From Conexibacter stalactiti (GTDB lineage Bacteria > Actinomycetota > Thermoleophilia > Solirubrobacterales > Solirubrobacteraceae): DNA of 64,000 nucleotides. The position numbers and the translations under genes were made by a program. Where the stretch lies: the NCBI RefSeq assembly GCF_035967765.1, contig NZ_JAYWIT010000027.1; one strand, 5' to 3'. Shown here one piece after another: positions 24,919-33,750 of this stretch. Below the pieces are notes generated by a model. The model ran no database searches. It had not been told where the DNA came from and saw nothing but the letters and a program-made list of their open reading frames with translations. Position 1 is the stretch's first letter, and every line of letters starts with the position of its first letter.

Positions 24919-26148
24919 GTGCGCCAAACGACGCTGCATAGACGACTTCTCGCGGGTGACCAGATCACGGGCACATTCAGCCCCGCCGACTCCGAGCTTG
25001 AGACGCCGGGCGTTCTGAGTTGGTCGGCAGAACGCGGCGCTGACCTCGAACTCGCCGATCGATCGGACCCGTGGCCCAGCGACTTCGGCGACATCTTCAC
25101 CGTTCACGGTCAGCCTCACGACGGCGAGGCGCTCACGCTCCTGCAGGCCCAGGTCCGAAGGACGACCGACCTCATGCGTGTCTCCCATGTCGCGAGTGGG
25201 GTCGTCGCCTTGGGGCAGCACGTGCTCCCGGACGACCGATGGTCTCATGCACGCTTCTGGCCTGGGCGCCTTCATGAATGGATGCCCGAGACAGGTCTTT
25301 CCATCGACTCTGATGAGGATCTGCGAGGCACGACTCTGCGGTGGCGAGCCCCTGAGCACCGAACCGTGACCCTTCCAGACGGACAGGTCGACTTCGTGCC
25401 AAGCGCGAGCTACGCGTGGAGCTACTCGCCAAGTTGGAGTATCGAAACGTCGATGTCGTTCGTGGCCGAGCCGACAGAACCCCTGACGATTCACGAGTTC
25501 CGCCACCGGTTCCGCAACCCGTTGCTCGCATTCGTGATCTTCGCGACTGATCGGCCAGACGAACTCGCGCACGAGGTCTACGCAGACAGAGCCGATCGGC
25601 GCAGCATCACCATTCTGCGCCCCGAGCACGTCTCGCTGGCGACGGACTGGCGCGCGACGACGGGGCATTTCCTGTTCGGGTCTGGCGATCTTACGGACGT
25701 CACCGCGTCTCTCGAAAGCTGGTTCGCACTCTGGCGGAAGACGTCTCGGTCGCTGGCACTCCTCTGCGAAACCATCCGTCTGGGCAGGATCTACTCAGTC
25801 CCGCGGTTCTTGACGCTCTACACCGCGGCGGAGAGCTATTGGAAGAACACCAAGACGCCCAGAGCCAGGTGGAGCCTAAGAGCGCTGGCAGACCGCGGAG
25901 GCGTGGCGGCGAGACTCACGGGCGCCACCCCTGAGGCGCTCGCCCTCATGGGCGCAGCTCGCAACTACCACGCCCATCTGGACGTCGGAAACCGTTTCTC
26001 TGCGGAAGAGATCAGCGACCAGACGTTTCAGTCGACCCGCCGACTGCATGCGCTGTTACAGGCGTGTCTGATGCGCGAGATCGGCCTGGACACTCCTGAG
26101 ATCGAGCGGCTCCTCGCAGAGCACTATCGAGCCTGGCCCGTACCGTGA
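24919..26148 (+). CDS. ApeA-like HEPN-domain protein, probable abortive-infection defense
   Basis: A 409-residue protein from a GTG at 24919; TAGGAT (24903-24908) ends 10 nt upstream. The N-terminal ~250 residues open with a GDQITGTFSPADSELETPGVLSW segment, like the strand-rich N-terminal domain of ApeA-type proteins. The C-terminal ~150 residues are helical and contain RNYHAH at 348-353, the R-x4-H RNase motif of HEPN domains. Preceding helices include LYTAAESYWKN. ApeA homologs block phage by HEPN-dependent translation shut-off (family knowledge). The next gene overlaps by 4 bp and may be its antidote or cofactor. Defense is inferred from family and island context. Confidence 0.72.
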   Translation: MRQTTLHRRLLAGDQITGTFSPADSELETPGVLSWSAERGADLELADRSDPWPSDFGDIFTVHGQPHDGEALTLLQAQVRRTTDLMRVSHVASGVVALGQHVLPDDRWSHARFWPGRLHEWMPETGLSIDSDEDLRGTTLRWRAPEHRTVTLPDGQVDFVPSASYAWSYSPSWSIETSMSFVAEPTEPLTIHEFRHRFRNPLLAFVIFATDRPDELAHEVYADRADRRSITILRPEHVSLATDWRATTGHFLFGSGDLTDVTASLESWFALWRKTSRSLALLCETIRLGRIYSVPRFLTLYTAAESYWKNTKTPRARWSLRALADRGGVAARLTGATPEALALMGAARNYHAHLDVGNRFSAEEISDQTFQSTRRLHALLQACLMREIGLDTPEIERLLAEHYRAWPVP

Positions 26149-26339
26149 CCCGAACCGTCGTCGCCGAGCACAACGTCGTCACGCTGCGCGTGCCGATCGG
26201 CACGTGGCCGGCCGGCACAGTCGGCACTGTCATTCGCGCCTACGGCAGCACCGGGCTTGTCGAGATCACCGACCCCGACGGCAAGACCATCGACACCATC
26301 CAGGTCCCCGCGGACCGACTTGACGCCAAGCGCGCTTAG
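26145..26339 (+). CDS. Small DUF4926-like protein coupled to the HEPN gene
   Basis: A 64-residue protein whose GTG overlaps the HEPN stop (GTGA). It is strand-rich, like DUF4926: NVVTLRVPIGTWPAGTVGTV, then GLVEITDPDGKTIDTIQVPADRL. DUF4926 proteins are small and often sit beside toxin- or defense-type genes. The tight coupling suggests that it controls or titrates the HEPN protein. That role is inference. Confidence 0.6.
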   Translation: MTRTVVAEHNVVTLRVPIGTWPAGTVGTVIRAYGSTGLVEITDPDGKTIDTIQVPADRLDAKRA

Positions 26340-26371
26340 GTCCGCTCAGGCGCCCGGAGCGGCGAGGTTCC

Positions 26372-27322
26372 CTAGAACGTGCCGGCTCTCTCGACGCGGG
26401 AGAGGTGGCACACCTTGAACTTTCTGCCACTACCGCAGAGACACGGATCGTTCCGGCCCAAACCGCGGGCTCTCGCTTCGGTGACGACGAAAAAGGCAAC
26501 TTGGATCTCGTCATAGAACAACTCGAAGTCCGAGACCCGTCCAGGAGACAGTCGCTCCAGGGATGCCGTTACCAACAGACCGTATATCTGGACCAGGGAC
26601 CACAACATCGCCCGGCGCCAGATGCGGTTCGGTCCGACGCTGACATCCGGTGCGCTCTCGCTATCGGTCCACTGAACGGTGTCGAGAAGCCCAATGGCGC
26701 TGTGATGCAGGATGTAGTTGTTCTGCGCGTTGACAAAGCGGAACAGCGACCAAAAGCGCCCCCGATACTCAGCGCGAACTACGGCCTCGACTTCGCGCAC
26801 CAACCCGGCGAGATCCTTCCCGTGCCACGCGCGCGCCCCGTATCTGCCGAAGCGAGTATCGAGCTGCGCAGCCTCAGCGTCGCTGACCGTAGGGATCTTC
26901 TCGTCGCCGAGAAACTCCGGATGGTGCTCGCCCGCCCGGGCGAAAAGTACAGCCGAATGCTGCTGATGAGCCCGGAGGGCTTCCATCGGCGCTGATTCGT
27001 CGGTGACGCAGAGCAGCAACCACCAGGCGACGACCATGTGCTCGAACAGCGAGCGCCCGAGCATGCCGGCCTGCGGTCCGTATCCCCGATCGCACAGCAA
27101 GAGTCCCGCTCGGTAGGTCTTCGTCCCTTTACCGAACGTCCCGACGAAGACGTTGTTCAGCGACCCGGGTGTCATGGTCCACTCGGTTCGAGCAGACCCG
27201 TCCACCAGATCCTTGACCCAATCGCGAAGGCGCAAAGCAGCCTCAAACTCTTGAACTTCATTCCCCACGCGGGTCAACGGCCCATCGTCGGCCGTTGGCT
27301 GGTCGTCTCCGATCTCGTCCAT
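26372..27322 (-). CDS. DUF5677-like helical protein with C-terminal SEC-C zinc motif
   Basis: A 316-residue protein. The bulk is helical with the pattern LLLCDRGYGPQAGMLGRSLFEHMVVAWW, typical of DUF5677-type proteins. It ends with a SEC-C motif, GRNDPCLCGSGRKFKVCH, a Zn-binding module with C-x-C-x8-CH spacing. Such proteins are frequent in defense and mobile regions; the activity is unknown. Its ATG overlaps the stop of the XRE gene (TGATG), so it is the effector of a two-gene regulator-effector unit. Base composition is lower in GC than the core genome. Confidence 0.65.
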   Translation of the reverse strand: MDEIGDDQPTADDGPLTRVGNEVQEFEAALRLRDWVKDLVDGSARTEWTMTPGSLNNVFVGTFGKGTKTYRAGLLLCDRGYGPQAGMLGRSLFEHMVVAWWLLLCVTDESAPMEALRAHQQHSAVLFARAGEHHPEFLGDEKIPTVSDAEAAQLDTRFGRYGARAWHGKDLAGLVREVEAVVRAEYRGRFWSLFRFVNAQNNYILHHSAIGLLDTVQWTDSESAPDVSVGPNRIWRRAMLWSLVQIYGLLVTASLERLSPGRVSDFELFYDEIQVAFFVVTEARARGLGRNDPCLCGSGRKFKVCHLSRVERAGTF

Positions 27323-27573
27323 CAGCCGTCGCCCGACGTGGTATCCGACTCCTCCGCCAGCCTGACCAACTCAGAGGTCCTCATGGTCAAGCCGCGAGCG
27401 AGCCGGCGAAGACTGGAGTAGCTCGGGTTCCGACGACCGGTCTCGACGTTCGAGATCCACCGCTGGTGCAGCTCAGCGCGGAGCGCCAGTTCTTCCTGAG
27501 TCAGGCCCAGCGTTCTGCGGCGTTCCGCCACGGCGCGGCCGAGGGCTTGCTGAGGCGTGAGCGCAGCGTTCAC
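27322..27573 (-). CDS. XRE-family regulator paired with the DUF5677-like gene
   Basis: An 83-residue Cro/CI-type HTH protein starting at GTG 27573, with GGAGG 10 nt upstream. The helix-turn-helix is LTQEELALRAELHQRWISNV followed by GRRNPSYSSLRRLARGL. A longer frame to 27627 lacks support. Overlap with the downstream gene implies translational coupling. It is a close paralog of the XRE protein at 27710-27946, and both have the same 18-nt box upstream. Confidence 0.82.
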   Translation of the reverse strand: MNAALTPQQALGRAVAERRRTLGLTQEELALRAELHQRWISNVETGRRNPSYSSLRRLARGLTMRTSELVRLAEESDTTSGDG

Positions 27574-27606
27574 GCGCCTGAGCCTCCACGCGAAGGCGCC
27601 CAAGCA

Positions 27607-27624
27607 CAATGACATCCGAGTAGA
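27607..27624. promoter_or_regulatory. Shared XRE operator, copy 1
   Basis: CAATGACATCCGAGTAGA lies 33 nt upstream of the XRE start at 27573 and is identical to 27981-27998. It holds a GATGTC-type half-site on the minus strand, which recurs nearby as GATGTC and ATGTCA. Confidence 0.55.
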
Positions 27625-27709
27625 CATCGATATGACATTTGCGTAGAGTCATGGCGCATGGTCTGCGCGCCAGGCCGCCGCTAGGGCTGTCGGTCGACGG
27701 GCCTGGTCG

Positions 27710-27946
27710 CTACGTCGAGCCGTTGCGCTCAGCGAGCCGAACCAGCTCTGAGGTCGTCAGTTCCAGCCCGGCGGCGAGGCGGCGGAGGCTGGAGTAGCTC
27801 GGGTTGCGGTGGCCGTTCTCGACGTTGGAGATCCAGCGTTGATGGAGGCCCGCCCGCAGGGCGAGCTGCTCCTGGGTGAGGTCGAGGGCGGCACGCCGCT
27901 CGGCGACGGCACGGCCGAGTGCGAGCTGAGCGGGATCGGTGGGCAC
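27710..27946 (-). CDS. XRE-family regulator, solo paralog
   Basis: A 78-residue protein from GTG 27946. Its HTH (LTQEQLALRAGLHQRWISNV, then NGHRNPSYSSLRRLAAGL) is nearly identical to that of the XRE protein at 27322-27573. No partner gene follows it downstream; the next minus-strand start is the XRE at 27573. It is divergent from another XRE gene (28013), and the shared operator lies between them. It may be a duplication that lost its effector. Confidence 0.8.
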   Translation of the reverse strand: MPTDPAQLALGRAVAERRAALDLTQEQLALRAGLHQRWISNVENGHRNPSYSSLRRLAAGLELTTSELVRLAERNGST

Positions 27947-27980
27947 GAACGGGCAGCCTTCCCTCGACCTATGCCCAACT

Positions 27981-27998
27981 CAATGACATCCGAGTAGA
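27981..27998. promoter_or_regulatory. Shared XRE operator, copy 2, between divergent XRE genes
   Basis: The identical 18-mer CAATGACATCCGAGTAGA sits 34 nt before the minus-strand XRE start (27946) and 14 nt before the plus-strand XRE ATG (28013). It could therefore control both. Confidence 0.55.
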
Positions 27999-28012
27999 TA
28001 TGAGGGGGAGCG

Positions 28013-28264
28013 ATGGAGACGAAGCAGAGCCGCGAGCATGTTCAGCTCGGTCGGGCTGTGCGCGTCGTGCGCGCCGAGTTCGGGCTGTCTCAGGAGCGTG
28101 TGGGCCTCAATGGCAGGCTGCACCGCAACTATGTCGGCGCGATCGAGCGAGGCGAGATCAATCCGACGTTCCGCGTCTTGATGAAGCTCGCCAACGGCCT
28201 TGGAATCCCGCTCTCCGAACTGCTCGCCGTGTGCGAGGCGCTTGCGAGCCGTGACGAGTCGTAG
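28013..28264 (+). CDS. XRE-family regulator of the mobilization module
   Basis: An 83-residue HTH protein: LGRAVRVVRAEFGLSQERVG, then LHRNYVGAIERGEINPTF. GAGGGGGAG precedes the ATG at 28013. The following RHH gene starts inside it. The LHRNYVGAIERGEINPTF segment recurs in the broken XRE gene at 44.6 kb, so the two come from related elements. Confidence 0.82.
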   Translation: METKQSREHVQLGRAVRVVRAEFGLSQERVGLNGRLHRNYVGAIERGEINPTFRVLMKLANGLGIPLSELLAVCEALASRDES

Positions 28265-28523
28265 ACCCGCATCGAGGCTGCAACAGACGACGGTGCGCTT
28301 CGACGCCGACTCGTGGTCGCGGATCGGCGCCAAGGCCGAGCGCGTCGGCCTCTCCCGCGCAGCGTTCATCCGGGACGCCGCACGCGCCGAAATCGTGCGC
28401 GCCGAGGCGAGCGGCCAGCTCGGCGAGCTGGCCGCTCGGGTCGACCGCGTTGGTCGCGGTCTCCTTGTGGTGCGCGCAGCGCAGAGCCGCCAATCGAGAC
28501 CCCGGGGCGGTCTGATGGCTTAG
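28251..28523 (+). CDS. Ribbon-helix-helix protein (CopG/MobC-like)
   Basis: A 90-residue protein from GTG 28251, overlapping the XRE gene by 14 bp. The core QQTTVRFDADSWSRIGAKAE, then RVGLSRAAFIRDAAR, is a ribbon-helix-helix strand and helix pair. A helical tail with GELAARVDRVGRGL follows. In mobilizable elements such proteins often assist the relaxase at oriT, and here it precedes the coupling-protein/relaxase operon. A relaxosome role is inference; it could simply be a repressor. Confidence 0.6.
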   Translation: MTSRRPASRLQQTTVRFDADSWSRIGAKAERVGLSRAAFIRDAARAEIVRAEASGQLGELAARVDRVGRGLLVVRAAQSRQSRPRGGLMA

Positions 28524-29251
28524 GGCAAGCGGCGTCTCGACGCGACGCCCGCGTGGTGACCATCGAACACCGTGCATCTAGTCTGTCCGTCCTCTTCGGC
28601 GTCCATCTCGTGATGCGCGTCATCTCGCGCTGAGCGCTATCGCTGCGGTCGACTCGACGCCGTAGGCGTGGGTCGTTGAGCTGCGAGCGAAGCTCGCGCT
28701 GAAGTTCTGCGCGGGTGGTTGTCGCGCCGTCCGCTTAACGTGGCATGAGGGCATTCGGGTACGTCGATGCCAGCGTGCTGGTGGCGCCTGCGATCGCCAC
28801 CAGGACCACTTTTCGTCGAGATTCCGCTGTAGGGAGTGTGAGCCCCCGCTCGACTCCCCCGCTCCCGAGAAGCTGCGCCTCGTCGGTGACGACCGGCAGC
28901 CCCGATACGTGGGCCGGCCACGGGAGCACCGCAAACTTCTTTGGGGCTTTCTGGCCGGTGCACGGGAGACCGTCCATGAGCACCCATCTGTGCAGCTTTG
29001 GTCCGCCCTTCTCGCGTTGGGGAGGTGGGTGTCTAGCGCGATCTCCGCGACCTCCCCACATGGACCCGGATCAACTCGCTCGCGGCCCGCCACGTGTCGG
29101 CGACGCAGCGCTCGTAGGTCGGCCTCTGCAACTCGCGGGGGTGGATTTCGCAGCGTTTGCGACGGAGCACTCAGGCGAACCGGGCTCGCGCGGGACCTCT
29201 GCGGGAGCGAGTTGAGGACAGGCGCGACGTGCGTCTGGTCAAGGAGACGAA
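28524..29251. other. Gene-poor 728-bp stretch before the mobilization operon, possible oriT region
   Basis: Open frames here (for example 28620-29093 minus) have implausible composition and I see no gene. A short hairpin GCGAGC-GAA-GCTCGC lies at 28684-28698. The stretch is between the RHH gene and the coupling protein, where an origin of transfer would be expected. I cannot identify a nic site. Confidence 0.35.
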
Positions 29252-31108
29252 ATGTCTACGCAACATCGAAGTCATGACGGACCTGACCCGGAGATGGTCA
29301 CGGCGGTCGTGGGCGGGCTCGCGGTCATGGCGGCTGTCGGGCTGGTGCTGGTCGAGATCCCGTTGGGTGTCTGGGCGCTGCTGCGCGGCGAGCTGTTCCT
29401 GGCCAACCCGTTGACGGTCATCGCGGGCTTGATCCAATTGTTGGTCGCGGTCGCGACGAGAAGACCGTTCGATCCGCCGGCGGCGTTCGGCGTGTCGCCG
29501 GACGAGCTGCCGCCGCTGTGGGTGGCGATCGTGATCAACGCGATGGTGCTGTCCGGGGTCGTGCTGCTGGTGGTCGGCGGGTGGTTCCGGGTCGACCGCT
29601 GGCGCAGCCGGTCACAGCTCGGGACGATCTCCGGCAGCCCGAAGCGGAAGGTCGAGAAGCGGGTGTGGGCCAAGCCGCGCGATCTGCTGCATCTCCAGCC
29701 ACTCGTCGGTTCGCGCTCGGGCGCCGTCCGGCGCGCGTCCAATGCGTTGATGCGCGTGCTGCTGTGGGTGAGATCGGCGCCGGCGCCGATCGGCGGCGAC
29801 AGCTGGAACCTCGGCAGGCTCCACGGCGCCGAGCTGCGGTCTGGCCGCGAGGTGAACGTGATCGGCCTGGCCCCGACGGGTGCGGGCAAGACGATGCGTC
29901 TGGTCGCGACCGCGATCCGGGAGCACCTCGGTCCGATGATCGTGCTGCTGAACAAGACCGACGTGATGCTGCACACGCTCGCGGCGTGCGCGCGGCGAGG
30001 GCCGGTGTGGATCTTCGCGCCGATGACGGACCTCACCCGCCTCGGCTTGAACGGCTGCTGCTGGACGCCGCTGTTCGGGTGCGAGGATTGGGGCACCGCG
30101 TTGCGGACGAGCCGCGCGCTGTTCGACGCGGACCCGAACGCGGCGAAGTCCTCGGCCGGCTCCGACGGCGCGCACTTCTACGCGAGCGAGGCGAAGAACA
30201 AGGTGCTGCCGCCGCTGCTGCACGCGGCGGCGCTGGCGGGTCGGTCGATGAGCGACGTACTCGGTTGGCTGCAAGGTGGCCTGGCCGCGCTGGATGAGCC
30301 GCGCGAACTGCTTGAGGAGCACGGTGCCGAGCACGCGGCGCTGATCGTCGCGGGGATTCAGCAGCAGGACGAGCGTGCGCGCTCGTACTCGCTGGCGACC
30401 GCCGCGCAGCTCGTCGCCGTCTACCGCTTCCCGGAGGTCCAGGCGATCGACCGCGACGGCTTCGACGTCGAGCAGTTGCTCGCCAAGGGCGGGACGTTGT
30501 TCCTGATCGCGCCGGAGAGCATGCAGGACGAGCTGGCGCCGCTCCTTGGCGGGATCCTTGGCGAAGTCGTGCGGTTCTGCGAGGACCGCGCGTCGCGCTC
30601 ACACGACATGCGGCGACTGCCGTTGGTGAAGATCGTCGCCGACGAGGCCGCGCACCTCGCTCCGTTGGCTGAGCTGCCGACGTACCTCGCCGTCAGCCGC
30701 GGCTGGGGCGTGCGCTGGATGCTGATCTACCAGTCGCTGGCACAGTTGCGCGCGCGGTACGGCGTGCAGGCCGACACCATCCTGGCGAACACCGGAGCGA
30801 AGCTGCTCCTCGGGCCGATCCACGATCGCGCGACGCGGGAGGAGCTGATGGCGCTGCTCGGCGACGAGCCGATCACTCGCACGTCGCACACGACGCGCGC
30901 CTGGGGCGGAGACCGGTCGATCACCCAGGCGCAGGAGCAGCGACCGAAGCTCTCCGCCGATGACCTCGCCCGGCTGGGCGAGGGCGAAGCCGTGCTGATC
31001 CACGGCCGTGACGTGCCCGCGATCGTCCGGCTGCCGTTTTGGTGGGAGTGGACCGGCGCACGCTCGCCGGAGGACGCGCTCGACTGGGAGGAGGGCGAGC
31101 AGCGGTGA
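29252..31108 (+). CDS. VirD4/TraG-type coupling protein
   Basis: A 618-residue protein with AAGGAGA before the ATG. Two N-terminal membrane segments lie at about residues 17-45 and 90-111. Walker A is GLAPTGAGKT (205-214) and Walker B is VKIVADEAAHLAPL, with a downstream QSLAQLRARYG Gln motif, as in TraG/TraD/VirD4 ATPases. It would deliver the relaxase-DNA complex to a secretion channel. Its stop overlaps the relaxase start. No type IV secretion genes are present in the element, so the channel must come from a helper. Confidence 0.85.
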   Translation: MSTQHRSHDGPDPEMVTAVVGGLAVMAAVGLVLVEIPLGVWALLRGELFLANPLTVIAGLIQLLVAVATRRPFDPPAAFGVSPDELPPLWVAIVINAMVLSGVVLLVVGGWFRVDRWRSRSQLGTISGSPKRKVEKRVWAKPRDLLHLQPLVGSRSGAVRRASNALMRVLLWVRSAPAPIGGDSWNLGRLHGAELRSGREVNVIGLAPTGAGKTMRLVATAIREHLGPMIVLLNKTDVMLHTLAACARRGPVWIFAPMTDLTRLGLNGCCWTPLFGCEDWGTALRTSRALFDADPNAAKSSAGSDGAHFYASEAKNKVLPPLLHAAALAGRSMSDVLGWLQGGLAALDEPRELLEEHGAEHAALIVAGIQQQDERARSYSLATAAQLVAVYRFPEVQAIDRDGFDVEQLLAKGGTLFLIAPESMQDELAPLLGGILGEVVRFCEDRASRSHDMRRLPLVKIVADEAAHLAPLAELPTYLAVSRGWGVRWMLIYQSLAQLRARYGVQADTILANTGAKLLLGPIHDRATREELMALLGDEPITRTSHTTRAWGGDRSITQAQEQRPKLSADDLARLGEGEAVLIHGRDVPAIVRLPFWWEWTGARSPEDALDWEEGEQR

Positions 31109-33750
31109 TGACGGCCGCCAGCATCCCTGCCGCCACGGGCGGCGACTACGCCGGCTACCTCGACGGCAAGACGATGGTGCCGGAGCAGGGCGACTACTAC
31201 CTCGGCCGGGACGGGCTCCCGGCCGAGGCGCCGGGACGCTGGATCGGGAATGCCGACGCGCTCACGCGCGTCGGCATCACCCCCGGTCCCGCCCACGCCG
31301 ACGACCTCCGCGCGCTGATGGCCGGACACCGCCCCGGCCAGCCCGACGAGTTCCTGCGGGCGGCCGGGCCGGACGGGTCGCGTGCGGCCGGGATCGACGT
31401 GACGTTCTCGGCGCCGAAGTCGGTCAGCATCGCGTGGGCGCTCGGCGACCAGGCGCAGCGCGCCGAGATCGAAGCCGCGCACCGCGCCGCCGTCGAGCAG
31501 GCGGTCGGCTACCTCGGTCGGACGGTCGAGCTGACGACTCGCTGGAATCCCGCGCAGGGCGCCTCGGTGCCGGCGCCGGCCGCGCACGTGCACGCGGCCG
31601 AGTTCGTCCACACGACCGCGCGCGGCGTCGGCGACGGCGCGCCGGATCCGCAGCTTCACAGCCATGTCGTGATCACCAGCGTCGAGCGCACCGACGGCCG
31701 CATCGCGGCGGTGCGGTCGCGGCCGGTGCTCCGCTCCGCCCGCGAGGGCGGCGCCCTCTACCGCGCGCAGCTCGCGCACGAGCTGCGCCAGCGCGGCTAC
31801 GGGATCGAGTCGGCCGGCGAGGACGGCCGCTACTTCCGCATCGACGGGATCACACCCGATCTCGAAGCGGCGTTCTCCAAGCGTTCCGTCGAGGTCCAAC
31901 GGGCGGCTCGAGCTTTTCGCGCTGAGCACGGTCGCGCACCCGAGCGCGGCGAGCTGCGCGCGCTTGCGATCCAGACGCGTAGCGAGAAGGTCCCGCACAC
32001 GCGCCCCGAACTCGATGCGAGCTGGCAGGCGACCGCCGCGCCGCACGGTTTCGACCGGGCGCAGGCGGCCGAGCTGCGGGCACCGGGCCGACCGGCAACG
32101 TTGCCGGTCGCCGACCGCTGGGCCGAAGCGGTCGAGCGCGAAGCGACGGCGAGCCGTGCTGTCTTCGACGCCAGGGAGCTGCGGACGGTCGCGCTCGAAC
32201 AAGCCGCCGGCCACGGCCTCGCCCCCGCCGACGCGCTCGCCGGCGCCGACCACCTGCGCGGCACCGGCCGCGTGCTCGATCTCGCGGACGGGCGGATGAC
32301 GACCGCCTCAGTGCGTGAGGCTGAGACGACGATCTCGACCAGCTTGCAGGCGATGGCTGCCGACTCCGCTCGCGCGATCGACGCGCACGCTCGCGCGGCC
32401 GCCATCGCCGCCGTTGAGCAGCGGATCGGTGCCGAGCTGTCCGCAGAGCAGCGCGCGGCGATCGATACCATCACCGCGCCCGGCCGCGCCGCCGTGTTGA
32501 TCGGTCCGGCCGGGACCGGCAAGGGCGTAGTGATCGACGCCGCCGCGCACGCCGAGCAGGCCGCCGGCCGCGAGGTCTACGGCGTCGCCGTCGCCGGCCG
32601 CACCGCGCAGCGTCTCGGCGAAAGCGCCCCATCCTTGGAAGGGCGGGTGAAGACGATCGACGGCTTCATCGCCTCCGTCGAGCACGGCCGGCTCCCGCTC
32701 GACACCCGCACGACGGTCTACGTCGACGAAGCCGGCATGGGCGACACCGATCGCCTGCACCGCCTGACCGAACTCGTCGCCGAACGCGGCGGCGCGCTGG
32801 TGGCGATCGGCGACGGCCGCCAGCTCTCGGCCATCGGCGCGGGCGGCATGTTCGACCGCCTCGCCGCCGAGCTGCCGAGCGCCGAGCTGCAGACCGTCCA
32901 CCGCGCCAGCGATCCCGCCGAGCGCGACGCCTGGCACGCACTCCGCACCGGAGACGCACGTGCGGCGCTGGCGTTCTACCAAGAGCGCGGCCACGTCCAC
33001 CTCAGCGACACCCGCGATCAGGCGATCGAGCACGCCGCCCACTCCTACGACCAGCTCGCCAGCGAGCACGGCCACGGCCAGATCGCGTTGATGAGCGACG
33101 CCAGCAACGTCGAGATCGACCACCTCAACCTCCGCATCCAAGCCCTGCGCCGCTCCCGCGAAGAGCTGTCACCCGAGCGTCTCGCGCATCCCGACGGCCA
33201 CCATTTCCATGCCGGCGACCGCGTCATCTGGACCCGCCCGATGCCGACCCGCGACGGCGCCCGCGTCGAAAACGGCCAACGCGGCGAGATCACCAGGCTC
33301 GACGGCGACCGGCTCGCCGTCCAGCTCGACGGCGGCGACCGCACCGTCACAGTCGACGCCGACCGCCTCGACGCGCTCAGACTCGGCTACGCCACGCACG
33401 TCGTGCGCGAGCAGGGCGCAACCGTCAGACGCTCGGTCGTGGTGACCGGCAGCTGGCAGACCTCCCGCGAAACCGCCTACGTCGAAAGCACCCGCGCGAC
33501 CCACGGCGTCGAGTGGCACATCGCCCGAGACGACCTCGACGGCCACCACGACACCGACCGCCTCGACCAACTCGCCGACCGCATGAGCGCCAGCCGCGCC
33601 CAAGAACCGTCCCTGAACGTCGAACTGCACGACCCCGCCCGGCTCCCCGACGACCCGCACCAGGCGCTCCACGTCGCGCGACTGCACTCGCCAGCCGCCG
33701 CACCCGACCTCGACCGTGGCGCCGACCGCGGGCTGGAGCTGGACCGATGA
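31108..33750 (+). CDS. MobF-family relaxase with helicase domain (TraA/TrwC-like)
   Basis: An 880-residue protein starting at ATG 31108 (or GTG 31105). The relaxase domain has candidate catalytic tyrosines Y30-Y31 in GDYYLGRDG, the MobF signature DVTFSAPKSVS (97-107) and the metal-binding triad H168 and H184-x-H186 (DPQLHSHVVI). The second half is a RecD2/TraI-type helicase with Walker A IGPAGTGKG at about 464-472, TVYVDEAGMGD as Walker B and AIGDGRQLSAIG as motif III. It nicks oriT, remains bound to the 5' end and unwinds the strand. It is shorter than the ~1100-1700-residue MobF proteins of large plasmids. Confidence 0.9.
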   Translation: MTAASIPAATGGDYAGYLDGKTMVPEQGDYYLGRDGLPAEAPGRWIGNADALTRVGITPGPAHADDLRALMAGHRPGQPDEFLRAAGPDGSRAAGIDVTFSAPKSVSIAWALGDQAQRAEIEAAHRAAVEQAVGYLGRTVELTTRWNPAQGASVPAPAAHVHAAEFVHTTARGVGDGAPDPQLHSHVVITSVERTDGRIAAVRSRPVLRSAREGGALYRAQLAHELRQRGYGIESAGEDGRYFRIDGITPDLEAAFSKRSVEVQRAARAFRAEHGRAPERGELRALAIQTRSEKVPHTRPELDASWQATAAPHGFDRAQAAELRAPGRPATLPVADRWAEAVEREATASRAVFDARELRTVALEQAAGHGLAPADALAGADHLRGTGRVLDLADGRMTTASVREAETTISTSLQAMAADSARAIDAHARAAAIAAVEQRIGAELSAEQRAAIDTITAPGRAAVLIGPAGTGKGVVIDAAAHAEQAAGREVYGVAVAGRTAQRLGESAPSLEGRVKTIDGFIASVEHGRLPLDTRTTVYVDEAGMGDTDRLHRLTELVAERGGALVAIGDGRQLSAIGAGGMFDRLAAELPSAELQTVHRASDPAERDAWHALRTGDARAALAFYQERGHVHLSDTRDQAIEHAAHSYDQLASEHGHGQIALMSDASNVEIDHLNLRIQALRRSREELSPERLAHPDGHHFHAGDRVIWTRPMPTRDGARVENGQRGEITRLDGDRLAVQLDGGDRTVTVDADRLDALRLGYATHVVREQGATVRRSVVVTGSWQTSRETAYVESTRATHGVEWHIARDDLDGHHDTDRLDQLADRMSASRAQEPSLNVELHDPARLPDDPHQALHVARLHSPAAAPDLDRGADRGLELDR

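Noticed and set aside
28620..29093. 157-codon minus frame in the gene-poor stretch
   Set aside because: Composition and third-position pattern do not look coding, there is no ribosome site, and Arg/Ser/Pro content is high in every frame.
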